DNA from: Armatimonadota bacterium
GTDB taxonomy: Bacteria; Armatimonadota; UBA10988
Direction: 5' to 3'
Length of the DNA stretch: 64,000 nt
Assembly (NCBI GenBank): GCA_016235455.1
Contig: JACRKZ010000138.1
Coordinates: forward strand, 1-64,000
A model generated the notes under the pieces. The model was not told the DNA's origin, made no database searches, and saw only the letters and a list, made by a program, of their open reading frames with translations. The translations under genes and the position numbers were made by a program. Position 1 is the stretch's first letter. Every line of letters begins with the position of its first letter. Shown here piece after piece: positions 22,273 through 33,031 of the stretch.

Positions 22273-25014
22273 TCACACGCCCTGGCCGCGCGACCGCCAC
22301 GATCTCGATTGCAGCGCCTTCTGCGCCTCCACCATGAGGCCTGCGGCGAGACTGACCACGAGCACCCACACCCACTCGATCTGGCCGACCGGAGCGGTCA
22401 GGAAGATGGTGTTCATGAGGGGCGCGTAGCTGAACAGGAGTTGCAGCGCGATCATGATCGCCACACCGACGAGCACGGACGGGTTGGAGGAGATGCCGAC
22501 GGCCCAGAGCGGACGGTGGAGCGACCGGCAGTTGAACAGGTAGGCGATCTCGATGCCGACGATGGCGTTGACCGCAAGCGTGCGGGCCACCGCTACGTCG
22601 CGGCCCGCATGGATGGCGACTTCATAGAGACCGAAGGCGCCGGTCAGCATCAGCACGCCCACCAGGGCCACGCGGGCCACCAGGTCGCGCGTCAGCAACG
22701 GCGCATCGGGCGCGCGCGGCGGGCGGCTCATCAGGCCCGGCTCGCGGGGCTCCAGGGCCAGCACCAGGCCCAGCACGCCGGCGGTCACCGTGTTGATCCA
22801 CAGGATCTGCACCGGTAGAATAGGCAGTGCGATGCCCAGCACGATGGCCAGCAAGAGGATCAGCCCCTGGCCCAGGTTGGTCGGCAAGGCCCAGACGATG
22901 ATCTTCATCAGGTTGTCGAAGACGCCCCGACCCTCCTCGACGGCGGCCTCGATGGTGGCGAAGTTGTCGTCGGTCAGCACCATGTCGGCAGCCTCCTTGG
23001 CCACCTCGGTGCCGGCGATGCCCATGGCGATACCGATATCGGCCTGCTTGAGCGCCGGGCCGTCGTTGACGCCGTCGCCCGTCATGGCAACGACATTGCC
23101 GCGCGCCTGAAGCGCCTCCACCAGGCGCAGCTTCTGCTCGGGCGAGACCCGCGCGAAGACGGCCACCTCAGCGGCGGCCTCGACCAACTGGGTGTCGCTC
23201 AGGGCCGCCAGCTGGTGGCCTGCCAGCACATGCGGCCGGGCCTCGGCCGGCACGTCCGGTGCCACTCCCAGCCCCACCTGAGCGGCGATGGCCGCGGCGG
23301 TGAGCGGATGGTCACCCGTGATCATCTTGACCTGAATGCCGGCTTCGCGGCAGGCACGCAGCGCCGCGATGACCTCCGCTCGCGGCGGGTCGATGATGGC
23401 CTGCACACCAAGGAACACGAGCCCGCTGGCCACGTCATCATGCGACAGTGTGGCAGTGCTCGGTGCAGCGGCCTTCCTGGCCAAGGCCAGCACCCGCAGT
23501 CCCTCAGCCGCCAGCTGGTCAGCCTCGGCCCGCACCTGCTCAGCGTTCAGGGCGTCCTCCACGCCGTTCTCACCAAGCGCTCGGTCGCAGCGCGCCAGCA
23601 CGACCTCCAGCGCGCCCTTGACATAGGCCACCCGGGTCCCCTGCTCGTCGGCGGTGTGCAGGGTGGCCATGTACTGATGCTGCGAGTCGAACGGGACAGC
23701 GTCAAGACGGGGCGACTCGCCGCGCAGCGACACGAGGTCCAGCCCCGCCTTGGCTGCCACCACCAGCAACGCTATCTCCGTCGGGTCGCCGTGTGCCTGC
23801 CATTGGCCCTCCTCGCGCACCAGCTCCGCATCGTTGCAGAGCAGCCCGGCCACGAGGCATTCCCGCAGCGCCGGGCCAAGGGTGTCGGTTGCCAGGACGC
23901 CGCTCTCATGGCGCAGGTCGCCGTTGGGCTCGTAACCAGCCCCGGTCACCCGGTATGGTCGCCCACCGGCGATGACCCGTTGCGTGGTCATCTGGTTCTG
24001 GGTCAGCGTGCCCGTCTTGTCGGAGCAGATGACGGTGGCGCCGCCCAGTGTCTCGACGGCGGGCAGACGACGAATGATGGCTCGGCGCCGCGCCATGCGG
24101 GCCACGCCGATGGCCAGCGTCACGGTCAGTGCTGCCGGCAGTCCCTCGGGGATCATAGCCACCGCCAGAGCCACTGCGGCGGTGAAGGTGTCCAGCGCGG
24201 GCTGGCCGCGCAGGAGACCGACCGCGAAAGTCAGGCCAGCGAGGGCCAGCACCGCGTAGAGGATCACGCGCGTGAAGGCCGCGATGCGCGCGGTCAGCGG
24301 CGTCTGCAGGTCTGCGGCGGCGGTGATCAACTGAGAGATGCGGCCGACCTCGGTGCCGTCACCCGTGGCCACCACGACGGCCAGCCCCTGGCCGTAGGTG
24401 ACCAGAGTCGAGGCATAGAGCATCGTTCTGCGCTCGGCCAGCGCGAGCTCGGCGGGCAGGCGATCCTCGCCATCCTTGGTGACCGGGGCGGACTCGCCGG
24501 TCAGCGCCGCCTCGGCCACTTGCAGGTCGCGCGACCGCACCAGGCGGAGGTCGGCCGGCACCTTGTCGCCGGCCTGGATCTCGACCACATCGCCCGGCAC
24601 CAACTCCGCCGCCGACAGGCGCAGGCGCTCGCCGGCTCGCAGCACGGTCGCCTCGGTAGTCATCGACTGCGCCAGGGCCTCGATGGCCTTCTCGGCCTTG
24701 GCCTCCTGCACGTAGCCGATGACCGCGTTGATGAGCACCACGGCCAGGATGATCACCGCGTCGACCGGGTCCTTGATGAGCGCCGTGATGGCACTGGAGC
24801 CCAGCAGCACGATGATGAGCGGGTTGCGGAACTGGGCCGCGAACCGCGTGAGCCGGCTGGGGCCGCGCCGCGGTGAGATCTCGTTGCGGCCGAAGTGCTG
24901 CTGGCGACGCCGCACCTCGAACTGGTCGAGCCCCGTCCCCGCGGTCGTGTCGAGCAGCTCGAGCACGGCCTCGGCCGACAGATGGTGCCAGTGCCGTTCC
25001 AGCAATGTCTGCAT
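22273..25014 (-). CDS. Cation-translocating P-type ATPase (Ca2+-ATPase type, P2)
   Basis: DKTGTLTQNQMTT phosphorylation motif, TGES, MTGDGVNDGPALKQADIGIAMG, N-terminal cation ATPase domain. Confidence 0.95.
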   Translation of the reverse strand: MQTLLERHWHHLSAEAVLELLDTTAGTGLDQFEVRRRQQHFGRNEISPRRGPSRLTRFAAQFRNPLIIVLLGSSAITALIKDPVDAVIILAVVLINAVIGYVQEAKAEKAIEALAQSMTTEATVLRAGERLRLSAAELVPGDVVEIQAGDKVPADLRLVRSRDLQVAEAALTGESAPVTKDGEDRLPAELALAERRTMLYASTLVTYGQGLAVVVATGDGTEVGRISQLITAAADLQTPLTARIAAFTRVILYAVLALAGLTFAVGLLRGQPALDTFTAAVALAVAMIPEGLPAALTVTLAIGVARMARRRAIIRRLPAVETLGGATVICSDKTGTLTQNQMTTQRVIAGGRPYRVTGAGYEPNGDLRHESGVLATDTLGPALRECLVAGLLCNDAELVREEGQWQAHGDPTEIALLVVAAKAGLDLVSLRGESPRLDAVPFDSQHQYMATLHTADEQGTRVAYVKGALEVVLARCDRALGENGVEDALNAEQVRAEADQLAAEGLRVLALARKAAAPSTATLSHDDVASGLVFLGVQAIIDPPRAEVIAALRACREAGIQVKMITGDHPLTAAAIAAQVGLGVAPDVPAEARPHVLAGHQLAALSDTQLVEAAAEVAVFARVSPEQKLRLVEALQARGNVVAMTGDGVNDGPALKQADIGIAMGIAGTEVAKEAADMVLTDDNFATIEAAVEEGRGVFDNLMKIIVWALPTNLGQGLILLLAIVLGIALPILPVQILWINTVTAGVLGLVLALEPREPGLMSRPPRAPDAPLLTRDLVARVALVGVLMLTGAFGLYEVAIHAGRDVAVARTLAVNAIVGIEIAYLFNCRSLHRPLWAVGISSNPSVLVGVAIMIALQLLFSYAPLMNTIFLTAPVGQIEWVWVLVVSLAAGLMVEAQKALQSRSWRSRGQGV

Positions 25015-25142
25015 CGAGTGCCCTTTCGTCTGGCAAGGTAGACTTCGGGGGCGTGCGGATTACACCGACCACGCGCTACTCCGCCGGGCCCAGGCGACCT
25101 CGATCGGCCCGTGCGGGTGTGGCCAGACGCCGCTCGCCAAGG

Positions 25143-25632
25143 TCAGTTGGTCGGTGCCGGCGCGACGCGGAACCGATCGAAGGTGCCCGGCCCGGGGAAG
25201 CTGACCCCCAGCCTGTAGCGCGACAGGTACCGGGTGGGCGCGGCCTACCAGGCATGGCAGCGGCTGGCGCCCTCGCTGTCCACGAAGTACACCCAGCAGG
25301 CCCAGGCGCCGGCGTCCGACATGCGGCCCCAGCCCAAGCGGATGAGTTCCAGTGCCGTCGGCCAGCCCTCGGGCCGTGTGCAGAGCGCGCCGAGTGCATC
25401 TCAAGCGAAGCACGAGGTGGTCCAGCAGCCGCAGTGTCGGCTTGCCGCCGCGCAACACCGCGCGGTCGGTGGCCAGTTCGCCCTTGGCGCCGGGGAACTC
25501 CCTGCCGTTGCCAAACTCCCTGCCCTGCGCGGGGTCGTCTGGCGCCACCACCGGCACGGGCTCCTGGGCCCAAGCGGCAACCGCCAGCAGCGACAGACAG
25601 AGCCAGAGAGCGAGCCGCGGTCGGCAGGTCAT
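25143..25632 (-). pseudogene. Disrupted secreted carbohydrate-binding-like protein (frameshift plus in-frame TAG)
   Basis: Signal peptide frame MTCRPRLALWLCLSLLAVAAWAQEPVP...GREFPGAKGELATDRAVLRGGKPTLRLL; continuation in another frame (LCTRPEGWPTALELIRLGWGRMSDAGAWACWVYFVDSEGASRCHAW*AAPTRYLSRYRLGVSFPGPGTFDRFRVAPAPTN*). Confidence 0.55.
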
Positions 25633-25762
25633 GACCGTTCCCCTCAGTAACCGGAGGCCGAGTTCGTAGTTCGGCCTTCGGGCGGCCCTCCCAACGGCCA
25701 GGGCCATGGGGCACACCGCCTCAAAGCGGAGCTGCGACCCGGCCCTACGGGGCACTCGGCGG

Positions 25763-26746
25763 CTACGCCACTTCGACGCGCTCGATGCGGATCTTGGCGG
25801 GGTCGGCGATGCCCAGGCCCAGATCGGCGGCCAGCTTGATGTACGCCGGCGGCCGGCCGACGCGTGCCAGGGGCCGCAGCCCGGCTTCCTTGCGCAAGTC
25901 CTCGATCAACTGCGTGCCGACGGTGTCGTGCGCCACCGGGTCCAGCGCCAGCAGGATTAGGTCCAGGTCACGCCGTGCGTCGGGCTTGTTGGACGGTCCG
26001 CCATCGATGACGACCGTGGTCGCGTCGCAAACCACCAGCCGATGTTTGGTGCGCAGCGCGGGGATGCTGTTCAGGTCGGCGATGGCCTGGCAGATGCCGG
26101 GCCCGTGCAACTTCCAGGGCTCGTTGATCGAGCCGAAGTGGTTCTTCAGCGCGGCGGTGATACCCGCCAGGTTGTGGTCCTTGAGGATGGGCAGCGAGAC
26201 CAGCGCCGTGGCGTGGCTGGTGGTCAACGTACTGAGCTTCTGGGTCACCGTGCCCTGGATTGTCGGCTCGGCATCGTGGCCATAGCCGGCGGAGTTGGTG
26301 GCCACCACGCGGTAGCCCGCGGGGTTGGCGCCCACCAGGTAGCCGGCGCCCGACAACTCACGCTCCGAGCGCTCCCAGACCAGGCACTTGTCGCCCGGCA
26401 CGCCCGCGCTCATCACCCCGCGTGCGACGGCATCGGCCACGTCGGTACGGGTACTTATGGCCGAAGCCAGGCAGTTGACCTTCAGGGCCACGGTATCATC
26501 GGCCCGAAACAGCGACTTCCAGGCGTCGGCGCCGTCCTTGCCGGTCAGCTTGGCCAGGCCGGCAGCGACCATCTTGGCCACCTTCGCCGCGCGCTGGTCG
26601 ACGGCCAGCGCGGCCACGCCGGGGCAGTGCACGGCCACCACGACCGCCTCGTCGGCCGCGTCGGCACGGCCGGCCAGGCTCGCCGCGACGCTCGCGGCGG
26701 CCACGCCGGCCATGAATCCACGCCGGTCCACGGATTGCTGCACCAT
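25763..26746 (-). CDS. TAT-signal DUF362 domain protein
   Basis: Start ATG 26746; VDRRGFMAGVAAASVAASLAGRADA; ALVSLPILKDHNLAGITAALKNHFGSI typical of DUF362. Confidence 0.8.
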   Translation of the reverse strand: MVQQSVDRRGFMAGVAAASVAASLAGRADAADEAVVVAVHCPGVAALAVDQRAAKVAKMVAAGLAKLTGKDGADAWKSLFRADDTVALKVNCLASAISTRTDVADAVARGVMSAGVPGDKCLVWERSERELSGAGYLVGANPAGYRVVATNSAGYGHDAEPTIQGTVTQKLSTLTTSHATALVSLPILKDHNLAGITAALKNHFGSINEPWKLHGPGICQAIADLNSIPALRTKHRLVVCDATTVVIDGGPSNKPDARRDLDLILLALDPVAHDTVGTQLIEDLRKEAGLRPLARVGRPPAYIKLAADLGLGIADPAKIRIERVEVA

Positions 26747-26765
26747 TTGCTGCTCTCCTCGTCTG

Positions 26766-27314
26766 CTACAAACCCAGCTTGGCGGCGATGGGTTCCATCG
26801 CCGCAATACAGAAAGCAATGTGCGCATCCAGGTCGACAGCCAGGTCGGCCGTGCCGTCGACGATGTCCTCGCGACTGACCGCCGCGGCGAAGGCCTTGTC
26901 CTTCAGCTTCTTGCGCACGCTCTTGGGCATCATGCCGCCCAACCGCTCGGGCCGCATGAGCGCCACGGCGGTGATGAACCCGGCCAACTCGTCACAGGCA
27001 AACAGCATCTTCTCCAACCGCGTCTCACGGCTCACGCCGGTGTGCCGCGCGTGCGACGCCACGGCCCGACAGATGACCTCGTCCACGCCCATGCCGCGCA
27101 GGATCTCGACGCCCTTCTGAGGGTGCTCGTCCAGCGTCGGATGCCGCTCCCAGTCGAAGTCGTGCAGCAGGCCGACCGTCTCCCACAGGTCTGCATCCTC
27201 GCCCTCGGCCACCGCCGCCGCGCGCAGACACGCCGCGACCGCCTCGCCGTGGCGGCGCAAGTTCTCGTTCTGGACCCATTCGTACATCAGGGCTCGGGCC
27301 TGGTCGGGGCTCAT
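26766..27314 (-). CDS. HD domain-containing hydrolase
   Basis: Start ATG 27314; AVAACLRAAAVAEGEDADLWETVGLLHDFDWERHPTLDEHPQKG..VASHARHTG (H..HD..H HD-domain pattern). Confidence 0.88.
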   Translation of the reverse strand: MSPDQARALMYEWVQNENLRRHGEAVAACLRAAAVAEGEDADLWETVGLLHDFDWERHPTLDEHPQKGVEILRGMGVDEVICRAVASHARHTGVSRETRLEKMLFACDELAGFITAVALMRPERLGGMMPKSVRKKLKDKAFAAAVSREDIVDGTADLAVDLDAHIAFCIAAMEPIAAKLGL

Positions 27315-27416
27315 GCGTCGGTCTCCACGGGCCACATTGAACGTGGGTGGCGGAAGTCCTGCCCGGTGGCAGGAGAAGCCCTGACCCAACCGAACTACGC
27401 CCCGTGGAGATTCGCT

Positions 27417-30245
27417 ATGCGTCGGCATCTTCTGCTCGTGCTGCTGCTGGCCGGGTGCGCTGTGGGCCGCACCTTGACCTACACCGACCTGCTTGGCCAG
27501 ATGACCGACCTTGACCGGCTGACGCGGCTGCAGCCCGGCGTGAAGTCCGGCCAGTGCTCCTCGTGGGACCGCGCCGAGACCGAGCGCTGGGCGCCCAACG
27601 GCGATTGCGGACAGTACCTGCGCGTGGAACCCAACGGCGAAGCGGTCATGGCCGACCTCAAGGGTCCCGGCTGCGTGTTCCGCCTCTGGTCGGCCAACCC
27701 GCAAGGCAAGATCCGGTTCTACCTCGACGGCGCCGCCACCCCCAGCTATGAGTTCGACCACAACGAGCTGTACCAGGGCAAGACCGCCCCGTTCATCAAA
27801 CCGCTGGCCTGGCAGCGCGAGCCGGGCCGGGCCTCCGACCTCTACTTCCCCATTCCGTACCGCCACAGCCTGAAGATCACGGCCTCGGAAAAGATCAACC
27901 AGTACTACTGCGTCAACTACCAGACCTACCCCGAGGGCTGGCTGGTGCCGACCTTCCGCCTGCCGCTGAGCGCCGACGAGCAGCGTGCCGTGGACAAGGT
28001 GGCCCGAGCCTGGGCCGCGCCGGGCACCGACCCCAAGGCGCCACGCCGCGGTGCGCAGAGCAAGAGGCTGACCATCGAACTGCCGCCGGGACAGACCGCG
28101 CGGCTGGCCGAACTGGCCGGGCCCGGCGAGATCCGCGCGCTGCGCATCAAAGTCGACTGCGAGCAGCGCGACTGGCCGCGCAAGCTCGTGCTGCAGGGCA
28201 CCTGGGACGCCGCGCCGTGGCCGCAGGTGCTCAGCCCGATGGGCGCGTTCTTCGGCTTCGACTGGCAGGCGCCCGAGTACGGCGCGCTGCCCATGGGCTG
28301 CCTCGGCGGCGAGTCCTACTGCTTCTTCACCATGCCCTTTGGCAAGTCGGCCTCGCTGCGGCTGACCAGCCACCTGGCCAGGCCGGCGCTGATCACCTAC
28401 GAGGTGCTCTGGGCGCCACAGCCCATGGCCGACGACTCCTGCTACTTCTATGCTCGCTGGCGCCACGCCCGCAACGCGACGACCTTCGACTGGCCGTTCG
28501 TCGAGACCGCCGGCCACGGCACGCTGGTCGGCACGTCGCTCCAGATCAACCATCCCACCCCCGGCTGGTGGGGTGAAGGCGACGAGAAGGTCTGGGCCGA
28601 CGACGAGGACCAGTTCCCCCCATGGATCGGCACCGGCTCGGAGGACTACTTCGGCGATGCCTGGGGCATCCGCTACCTGCCCGGCCCGAGCTGGGGCTGC
28701 AGCCGGCAAGAAGGCAACCAGACCTGCTGCTATCGCTGGCACCTGCTGGACAACATTCCCTTTGCCAAGCGCCTGCGCATGACCATCGAGAACTACGGGC
28801 CCAACGGCCAGTGGGGCGGCCCCAGCGAGTACGAGTACAACAGCGTGGGCTACTGGTACCAGCAGGAGCTGGTGCCGCCGTTCGAGCAACTGCGCGACCG
28901 CACCTACATCGGCGGCGTCAAGCCCGGCGACAAGCCAAGCCCACAGGCCTACAACCCCGACCTGTTCCGCGCGCCGTCCGAGGACGACCTGCACTGTCTC
29001 GGCCTGGCCGAGCCCGGCTGCGTTGAAGCCGAGACACTGCTCAAACCCGCGGTCGATGCGGGGCGCGCCAGGATCATCAGCGACGTCGACCGCCCGCGGC
29101 CCTTCAACGTCGAGCAGGCGGTGGATTTCGGCACGGTCAAGGCCGGCGACGTGCTCGGCGAGTTCGGCCTCGACGTGCCGGCCGACGGCGTGTATCAGCC
29201 GACCGTTGTGGTGGGCGAAGAGACCACCGCCAGGCTCTGCCTGTCGACGCCCGACACGACTCCCGCTAGCGACGAGGCGCGCCCGCAGCCGTGGTTGCGC
29301 GTGCTGCCGCCGGTGTTGTTGACCAAGGGCAGCGCGAGCTTGCGCCTCACCGCGCTCACCGCCGGCCTCGCGGTCGTCGACGCGGTGCGCCTGGCGCCCG
29401 TGCCGCGCGAACTCGACGCCATGGAGGCCGAGGATCAGACCGTGGTCGCCAGCACCGGCGGCGGCGAGGCGCCGCGGCCCAGCCAGCCCATGCTCGGCCC
29501 CAGCGGCGGCCGCATCCTCGAATGGCACGGCGACCTCGGCGCGAGCCTGACGCTGCGCCTGGCCAAGCCGGCCGAGGAGGCCTACGTGCTGGGGGTCAAG
29601 CCCATGAGAGGGCCCGGCGCCGGCGTCTTGCAGGCCTTCGTCGGCGGCAAGGCCATCGGCCCGCGCTTCGACCTGTATGCACCCGAGAAGGGCGTTGGCC
29701 CGGCCGTCTTGCCGCTGGGTATGGTGCCCCGCGGTTGCGCCGAGGTCGAGTTGCGCCTGGTCGACAGGAATCCGGCGGCCACATCGGTCCACTGCGGGCT
29801 CGACTACTTCCGCTGGGAGCCCAAGATCCTGCATCCCGACAGCGCGCCCGGTCTGGTGGCCACGGTCACCGGGCTGCACGCCTGCCAGTACCGCATCCAG
29901 AACTTGGGTGACCGCTTCATCGGCAACCATCACCTGTGGTTGCAGCCGTGCGACAACAACGCCGTGCTGGAGATCGCCCTGGACGTGCCCGAGACTCGCG
30001 TCTACAAGCTCGCCCTCCGCCTGACCACCTCGTGGGACTATGCCAAGGTGCAGCCCTCGCTGGACAACAAAGACCTGGGCGAACCGGTTGACTGCTACAC
30101 GCTCACCGTCGAGCAGACTCCCGAGGTCGATCTGGGCAGCCACGAACTGACCGCCGGCCGGCACTACGTCAAGCTCAAGGCCGCCGGCCACAACGCCAAG
30201 TCGGCAGGCTACCTGATGGGCTTGGACTACCTGTCGGTCAAGTAG
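27417..30245 (+). CDS. Secreted DUF2961 / GH172-like protein
   Basis: Start ATG 27417 with signal peptide; SSWDRAETERWAPNGDCGQYLRVEPNGEAVMADLKGPGCVFRLWSANPQGKIRFYLDG; FPPWIGTGSEDYFGDAWG motif. Confidence 0.85.
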   Translation: MRRHLLLVLLLAGCAVGRTLTYTDLLGQMTDLDRLTRLQPGVKSGQCSSWDRAETERWAPNGDCGQYLRVEPNGEAVMADLKGPGCVFRLWSANPQGKIRFYLDGAATPSYEFDHNELYQGKTAPFIKPLAWQREPGRASDLYFPIPYRHSLKITASEKINQYYCVNYQTYPEGWLVPTFRLPLSADEQRAVDKVARAWAAPGTDPKAPRRGAQSKRLTIELPPGQTARLAELAGPGEIRALRIKVDCEQRDWPRKLVLQGTWDAAPWPQVLSPMGAFFGFDWQAPEYGALPMGCLGGESYCFFTMPFGKSASLRLTSHLARPALITYEVLWAPQPMADDSCYFYARWRHARNATTFDWPFVETAGHGTLVGTSLQINHPTPGWWGEGDEKVWADDEDQFPPWIGTGSEDYFGDAWGIRYLPGPSWGCSRQEGNQTCCYRWHLLDNIPFAKRLRMTIENYGPNGQWGGPSEYEYNSVGYWYQQELVPPFEQLRDRTYIGGVKPGDKPSPQAYNPDLFRAPSEDDLHCLGLAEPGCVEAETLLKPAVDAGRARIISDVDRPRPFNVEQAVDFGTVKAGDVLGEFGLDVPADGVYQPTVVVGEETTARLCLSTPDTTPASDEARPQPWLRVLPPVLLTKGSASLRLTALTAGLAVVDAVRLAPVPRELDAMEAEDQTVVASTGGGEAPRPSQPMLGPSGGRILEWHGDLGASLTLRLAKPAEEAYVLGVKPMRGPGAGVLQAFVGGKAIGPRFDLYAPEKGVGPAVLPLGMVPRGCAEVELRLVDRNPAATSVHCGLDYFRWEPKILHPDSAPGLVATVTGLHACQYRIQNLGDRFIGNHHLWLQPCDNNAVLEIALDVPETRVYKLALRLTTSWDYAKVQPSLDNKDLGEPVDCYTLTVEQTPEVDLGSHELTAGRHYVKLKAAGHNAKSAGYLMGLDYLSVK

Positions 30246-30251
30246 GCTGCG

Positions 30252-32834
30252 GTGAACGTCGAGGCCTTTCTGGAGCACGTTAGCCGCCTTCCTCACTACG
30301 CGGGGCAGGTGGTTGGTAGCCATGAGCAGCCCGCTCGCGAGCCACGGTTCGGCGACGACCTGGCCCTGAGCGACGCCACCCGCGCCACGCTCGCCGCGCT
30401 GGGCGTGGAGCGGCTCTATGCCCATCAGACCCAGGCCATCACCGCGCTGGCCGAGGGTCGCGACGTGTTGCTCTGCACCGGCACCGCCAGTGGCAAGAGC
30501 CTGGCCTATCTGGTGCCCATCATCGAGACGCTGACCCGCGACCCGCAGGCGCGCGCCTTGCTCGTCTTTCCCACCAAGGCGCTGTGCCAGGACCAGCACA
30601 CCCGCTTTAGCGCCGCCGTGGCCGAGGCGGGCCTCAGGTTCGAGACCGGCGTGTTCGACGCCGATACACCCCGCGCCGCACGCCGCCGGCTGCGCGACCG
30701 GGGCCGCGTGCTGTTCACCAACCCCGACATGCTCCACGCCGCCCTGATGCCCTCGCACACGGGCTGGGCACAACTCCTGGGCAACCTGCGGTATGTCGTG
30801 CTCGACGAGCTGCACACCTACTCGGGCCTGTTCGGCTCGGGCGTGGCCAACCTGTGGCGACGCTTCGAACGCGCCGTCCGCCATCACGGCGGCGACCCGC
30901 GCGTGGTCGCCTGCTCGGCCACCATCGGCAACCCCGCCGAGTTGGCCCGGCGCCTGCTGGGCCGCGACCTGCTGCTCATCGACGACGATGCCAGCCCCTG
31001 TGGCCGCCGCGTGTTCGTGCTGTGGAACCCACCGCGCGTGCGCCATACGCCCAACCGCTCGCGGCGCTCAGCCAACTGGGAGGCCACGCAGCTCGCCGCC
31101 GAGCTGATCCGCTGGGGCGTGCCCACGGTCTGCTTCTCCAAGGCCAAGATGACCGCCGAGCTCATCGCCCGCTACATCCGCGAGGAGCTGACCAAGACCG
31201 ATGCCGGCCTGGCCGAACGCGTCGCCGCCTACCGTGGCGGCTACCTGGCCGAGGAGCGTCGCGAGGTCGAGCGCCGACTGTTCTCTGGCGAGCTGATGGG
31301 TGTTAGCACCACACGCGCGCTGGAGTTGGGCATCGATGTCGGCGAGCTGGAAGCCTGCATCATCGTCGGCTACCCGGGCACTCTGGCCAGCTTCTTCCAA
31401 CAGGCCGGCCGCGCCGGGCGCCGGCAGGACGACGCCTTGGTGGTGCTGGTGGGCGTCGACACGCTCATCAACCAGTGGATCCTGCGCCACCCCGACTACC
31501 TCTTCGGCCGGCCGGTGGAGGAGGTCACGCTCGAGCCCGACAATCCGTTCATCGCGCTGGATCACGTGGCCTGCGCGGCGCACGAACTGCCCATCGCCGC
31601 CGACGAGGAGGACCTCTGCGGCCCGTCGACCGCTCTGGCGCTGGACATCCTGGCCGAGAACGGCAAGCTGTCGCGCGGGCCGGCCGGCTGGTTCTACTCG
31701 GGGCTCGAGATCCCCCAGCACGAGGTCTCGCTGCGCGGCTACTGCGACGACAACGTGGTCATCCAGGACGCCGACACCGGCGCCGTGCTGGGCGAGGTGA
31801 ACCGCCTCGACGCACCGCCCATCCTGCACCAGGGCGCCTACTACTTCCATCAGGGTGACTGCTATCTGTCGCTCTCACTCGATTTAGATAAGGAGTACCG
31901 CGCGCTCGTTCGGCGCATCGAGCCCGAGTGCTACACCCAGCCCATGGGTGGCACCGACGTCAAGCACATCGACGCGGTCTGCCTGCGACGCCCGCTGGGG
32001 CGAGGCCATGCCTGCTGGGGCGAGGTGACCTCCAACTTCGTGCTGTTCGCCTATGAGAAGGTGCCGTTCCACGAACTCGACGCCATCTCGGTGCACCCGG
32101 TGGAGGTGCCGGAGTACCTGCTCGACACCGTGTCGTTCTGGCTCGTGCCCGACGACGAGATCATTGCCCAAGCCCGTCAGGCCGGCATCGAAGTGCGCAA
32201 CGGCCTGCGCGGCATCGGCTATGCCACGCGGCTCATGCTGCCGCTGTTCTGCGTCTGCGAGACGCTGGAGCTGTCGCACTCGGTGGGCTGTGTGAACTCG
32301 CCGCCGCAGGCCGTGTTCATCTATGAACGCGTGCCGCTGGGCATGGGCGCCACGCGCCGCGCCTTCGACCGGCTGGAGACGATCATGCCCGCGGTGCTGG
32401 CGCATCTCCACGCCTGCGACTGCGAGGACGGCTGCCCGCTGTGCGTGGGCAAGCCGTTGCGGCAGTACACCACCTGGAACATCGAACGCGGCGAGGCCAG
32501 CGTGCCCAGCAAGTCCGCGGCCATCTGGCTGCTGGAGGCGATGTTGGCCGAGGTGGGCGGTGAGCCGACGCAGAACTGGGTGGCGGAGTTGCCCGACGAG
32601 GCGGAGCAGCGGCTGGCGCGCAACCTGCGCCGCCACCTGGAGCGCCGACGCGAGCCGCGGCGCATCCAGCACGAGCCCACGCCGCGCGCCGAGGTGGCGC
32701 CACCGCCGGTCGAGCCGGCGGCCAAGCTGGACATGCCCGACGCGGCGCGCCGACGCGAGCACCGCGACGAGCTGGCCAAGGAGACGCTGCGCGAGCGCGT
32801 GCGGCGGCGGATGCGCGAGCGCGAGGGGGAGTAG
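30252..32834 (+). CDS. DEAD/DEAH-box helicase with C-terminal Cys-rich DUF1998 domain (MrfA/YprA-like)
   Basis: Walker A TGTASGKSLAYLVP, VLDELHTYSG, GRAGRRQDDALVV, C-terminal CDCEDGCPLC zinc-binding cluster. Confidence 0.93.
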   Translation: MNVEAFLEHVSRLPHYAGQVVGSHEQPAREPRFGDDLALSDATRATLAALGVERLYAHQTQAITALAEGRDVLLCTGTASGKSLAYLVPIIETLTRDPQARALLVFPTKALCQDQHTRFSAAVAEAGLRFETGVFDADTPRAARRRLRDRGRVLFTNPDMLHAALMPSHTGWAQLLGNLRYVVLDELHTYSGLFGSGVANLWRRFERAVRHHGGDPRVVACSATIGNPAELARRLLGRDLLLIDDDASPCGRRVFVLWNPPRVRHTPNRSRRSANWEATQLAAELIRWGVPTVCFSKAKMTAELIARYIREELTKTDAGLAERVAAYRGGYLAEERREVERRLFSGELMGVSTTRALELGIDVGELEACIIVGYPGTLASFFQQAGRAGRRQDDALVVLVGVDTLINQWILRHPDYLFGRPVEEVTLEPDNPFIALDHVACAAHELPIAADEEDLCGPSTALALDILAENGKLSRGPAGWFYSGLEIPQHEVSLRGYCDDNVVIQDADTGAVLGEVNRLDAPPILHQGAYYFHQGDCYLSLSLDLDKEYRALVRRIEPECYTQPMGGTDVKHIDAVCLRRPLGRGHACWGEVTSNFVLFAYEKVPFHELDAISVHPVEVPEYLLDTVSFWLVPDDEIIAQARQAGIEVRNGLRGIGYATRLMLPLFCVCETLELSHSVGCVNSPPQAVFIYERVPLGMGATRRAFDRLETIMPAVLAHLHACDCEDGCPLCVGKPLRQYTTWNIERGEASVPSKSAAIWLLEAMLAEVGGEPTQNWVAELPDEAEQRLARNLRRHLERRREPRRIQHEPTPRAEVAPPPVEPAAKLDMPDAARRREHRDELAKETLRERVRRRMREREGE

Positions 32835-33031
32835 CTGGATCGTGGTCAAAGAACACTTCGGCAAAGAAGCGCCGCGTTCGGTGCCGCGCGGGACCGCGGA
32901 GCTCCCAGGGCTCGGCCGACATCCTGCCCGGCCTGTCTCTCCCGCCGCGTCGGACCACGCCAGCCCATTCTAGCCAACAACCCCACCCTCGCGCTATCAT
33001 CAGCACCCGATGCACCCAGGAGGCATCCGAC

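Noticed and set aside
26766-31046. 1426-aa minus-strand ORF
   Set aside because: Only its C-terminal 182 aa (26766..27314, HD domain) look real; the rest is antisense shadow of the GH172-like and helicase genes.
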